From the NCBI RefSeq assembly GCF_965657105.1, contig NZ_CBFHNB010000085.1:1-6190 (forward strand): a stretch of DNA of 6,190 bases, in the 5' to 3' direction. Of the stretch, positions 5,533 through 6,190 are shown one piece after another. How positions within the stretch are numbered: the stretch's first letter is position 1; each line of letters starts with the position of its first letter. This DNA is from Puniceispirillum sp965657105 (GTDB lineage: Bacteria; Pseudomonadota; Alphaproteobacteria; Puniceispirillales; Puniceispirillaceae). The notes under the pieces were generated by a model. It saw only the letters and a list, made by a program, of their open reading frames with translations. It did no database searches and had not been told where the DNA came from. Made by a program: the position numbers and the translations under genes.

Positions 5533-6190
5533 CTATGTGCGCCTTATGCCCTAGCGTCCATATCTGCCGTGTCTTGCCAAGCGTTGCACCCAGATCGAGA
5601 TGCGTTGCCGCCAGCACCATGCCGCCATGGTCAATATGCGCGCAAATAATGCGATCCAAAGCTGTACGTGCATCATCATCAAGCCCTACATTCGGCTCAT
5701 CCAGAAGCCATAAGGCTGTTTTCGGGCCAAGCATCAACCGTGCCAGTGCCAGCCGTCGCCTTTGCCCGCGCGACAATAGCCGCACCATGCTATCGGCAAA
5801 CCCCATACAGCCCAGTGCTTCGAGCGCTACTTCAATCCTGTAATCGTCAGCATAGCCCGTCATCGCGGCCCAGCTTTGCAGATTCTCACGCCCGCTCATC
5901 AGACTTGACAGACCATCCTGATGCCCCACATAAAGCCGCGCCGCTTCGCCGCCAGCTACCTCGCCGCTAGCTACCACGCTTGTATGTGTCCTATATGTGA
6001 TAGCACCGCTTGCCAGAGGAAGCCGTCCGGCAATCGCGCGCAACAAGGTCGTTTTGCCGACACCATTCGCACCATGCACAAGGCCAAGCTGTCCATTATC
6101 AAGATGGTTGCTGAATTCATGAATGACCGGCCTGATGCCACGCAGAACCGTCACCGCGTCAAGCCGAAGCCCCGGTTGCTCGTTCCCCGG
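5525..6190 (-). CDS. ccmA: Heme exporter ATP-binding protein CcmA, 5' end missing
   Basis: This is the ATPase subunit of the CcmAB complex. The frame stays open past the GTG at 6152-6154 to the window edge, and the 12 extra codons (ending LRLDA before the GTG-encoded valine) match the usual CcmA N-terminal strand, so the true start is off the right edge and the GTG is internal. In the 221 visible residues: Walker A GANGVGKTT (40-48), Q-loop region VGHQDGL (88-94), ABC signature LSRGQRRRLALARL (139-152) with Arg where many ABC proteins have Gly or Ala, Walker B LWLLDEP (160-166), D-loop GLDD (169-172) and H-loop His in AATHLDLG (197). All catalytic elements are intact. It is slightly longer than E. 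coli CcmA (207), partly from a tandem VASGE-VAGGE segment between Walker A and the Q-loop. It ends inside ccmB with an 8-base overlap, so it heads the ccmABCD operon seen here. Confidence 0.94.
   Translation of the reverse strand, partial: PGNEQPGLRLDAVTVLRGIRPVIHEFSNHLDNGQLGLVHGANGVGKTTLLRAIAGRLPLASGAITYRTHTSVVASGEVAGGEAARLYVGHQDGLSSLMSGRENLQSWAAMTGYADDYRIEVALEALGCMGFADSMVRLLSRGQRRRLALARLMLGPKTALWLLDEPNVGLDDDARTALDRIICAHIDHGGMVLAATHLDLGATLGKTRQIWTLGHKAHIDA
5946..5975 (-). repeat. 15-bp in-frame tandem duplication inside ccmA
   Basis: TCGCCGCCAGCTACC (5946-5960) and TCGCCGCTAGCTACC (5961-5975) are adjacent copies with one mismatch. On the coding strand they give VASGE followed by VAGGE. The segment lies in the variable stretch between Walker A and the Q-loop, so it probably lengthens a surface loop without harming the ATPase. 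Confidence 0.7.

Noticed and set aside
5535..5843. Plus-strand 102-codon frame inside ccmA
   Set aside because: It lies wholly antisense to the Walker B and signature regions of ccmA; its Arg/Ser/Ala-rich composition is a shadow.
6152..6154. GTG as the start of ccmA
   Set aside because: The frame continues open to 6190 and the upstream codons match the expected CcmA N-terminal strand; the true start is off the window.
1..6190. tRNA, rRNA, CRISPR, insertion sequence or attachment site
   Set aside because: No cloverleaf-like segment, regularly spaced direct repeats, transposase frame or flanking terminal repeats were seen; nearly all the sequence is covered by conserved protein genes.

Overview
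The window looks like a piece of an alphaproteobacterial chromosome of moderate G+C. A marine lineage such as SAR116/Puniceispirillum is my guess from protein resemblance, not a demonstrated assignment. It holds two gene blocks facing each other, seven protein genes in all (two cut by the window edges). I see no RNA gene, mobile element or CRISPR array.

Positions 1-3840, plus strand: a one-carbon block. It begins with the C-terminal two thirds of a methylenetetrahydrofolate reductase-like (MetF-like) protein. A 199-base AT-rich gap with a weak terminator candidate follows. Next come a pterin-binding methyltetrahydrofolate:corrinoid methyltransferase and, 30 bases later, a large protein with an N-terminal [2Fe-2S] ferredoxin domain and an ASKHA ATPase domain, of the RACo type (reductive activator of corrinoid proteins). 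In the known logic of such systems, a substrate-specific methyltransferase loads a methyl group onto a corrinoid protein, the pterin enzyme moves it to tetrahydrofolate, the MetF-like enzyme oxidises methyl-THF to methylene-THF, and the RACo protein re-reduces corrinoid that has been inactivated to Co(II). The substrate methyltransferase and corrinoid protein are not in this window; they may lie to the left of position 1.

Positions 3848-6190, minus strand: a cytochrome c maturation block transcribed as ccmA-ccmB-ccmC-ccmD, with ccmA running off the right edge. CcmAB is the ABC transporter part, CcmC the heme-handling membrane protein and CcmD the small membrane adaptor that together load heme onto CcmE and release it. 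Overlapping junctions (ccmA/ccmB by 8 bases, ccmC/ccmD by 4) point to one operon with translational coupling.

The blocks converge with only 7 bases between their stop codons. The most notable signal is that the two neighbouring, unrelated corrinoid-pathway proteins both end in a Gly/Arg-rich basic tail, in one case an exact tandem of the pentapeptide GGRRR. This suggests a shared docking or assembly tag.
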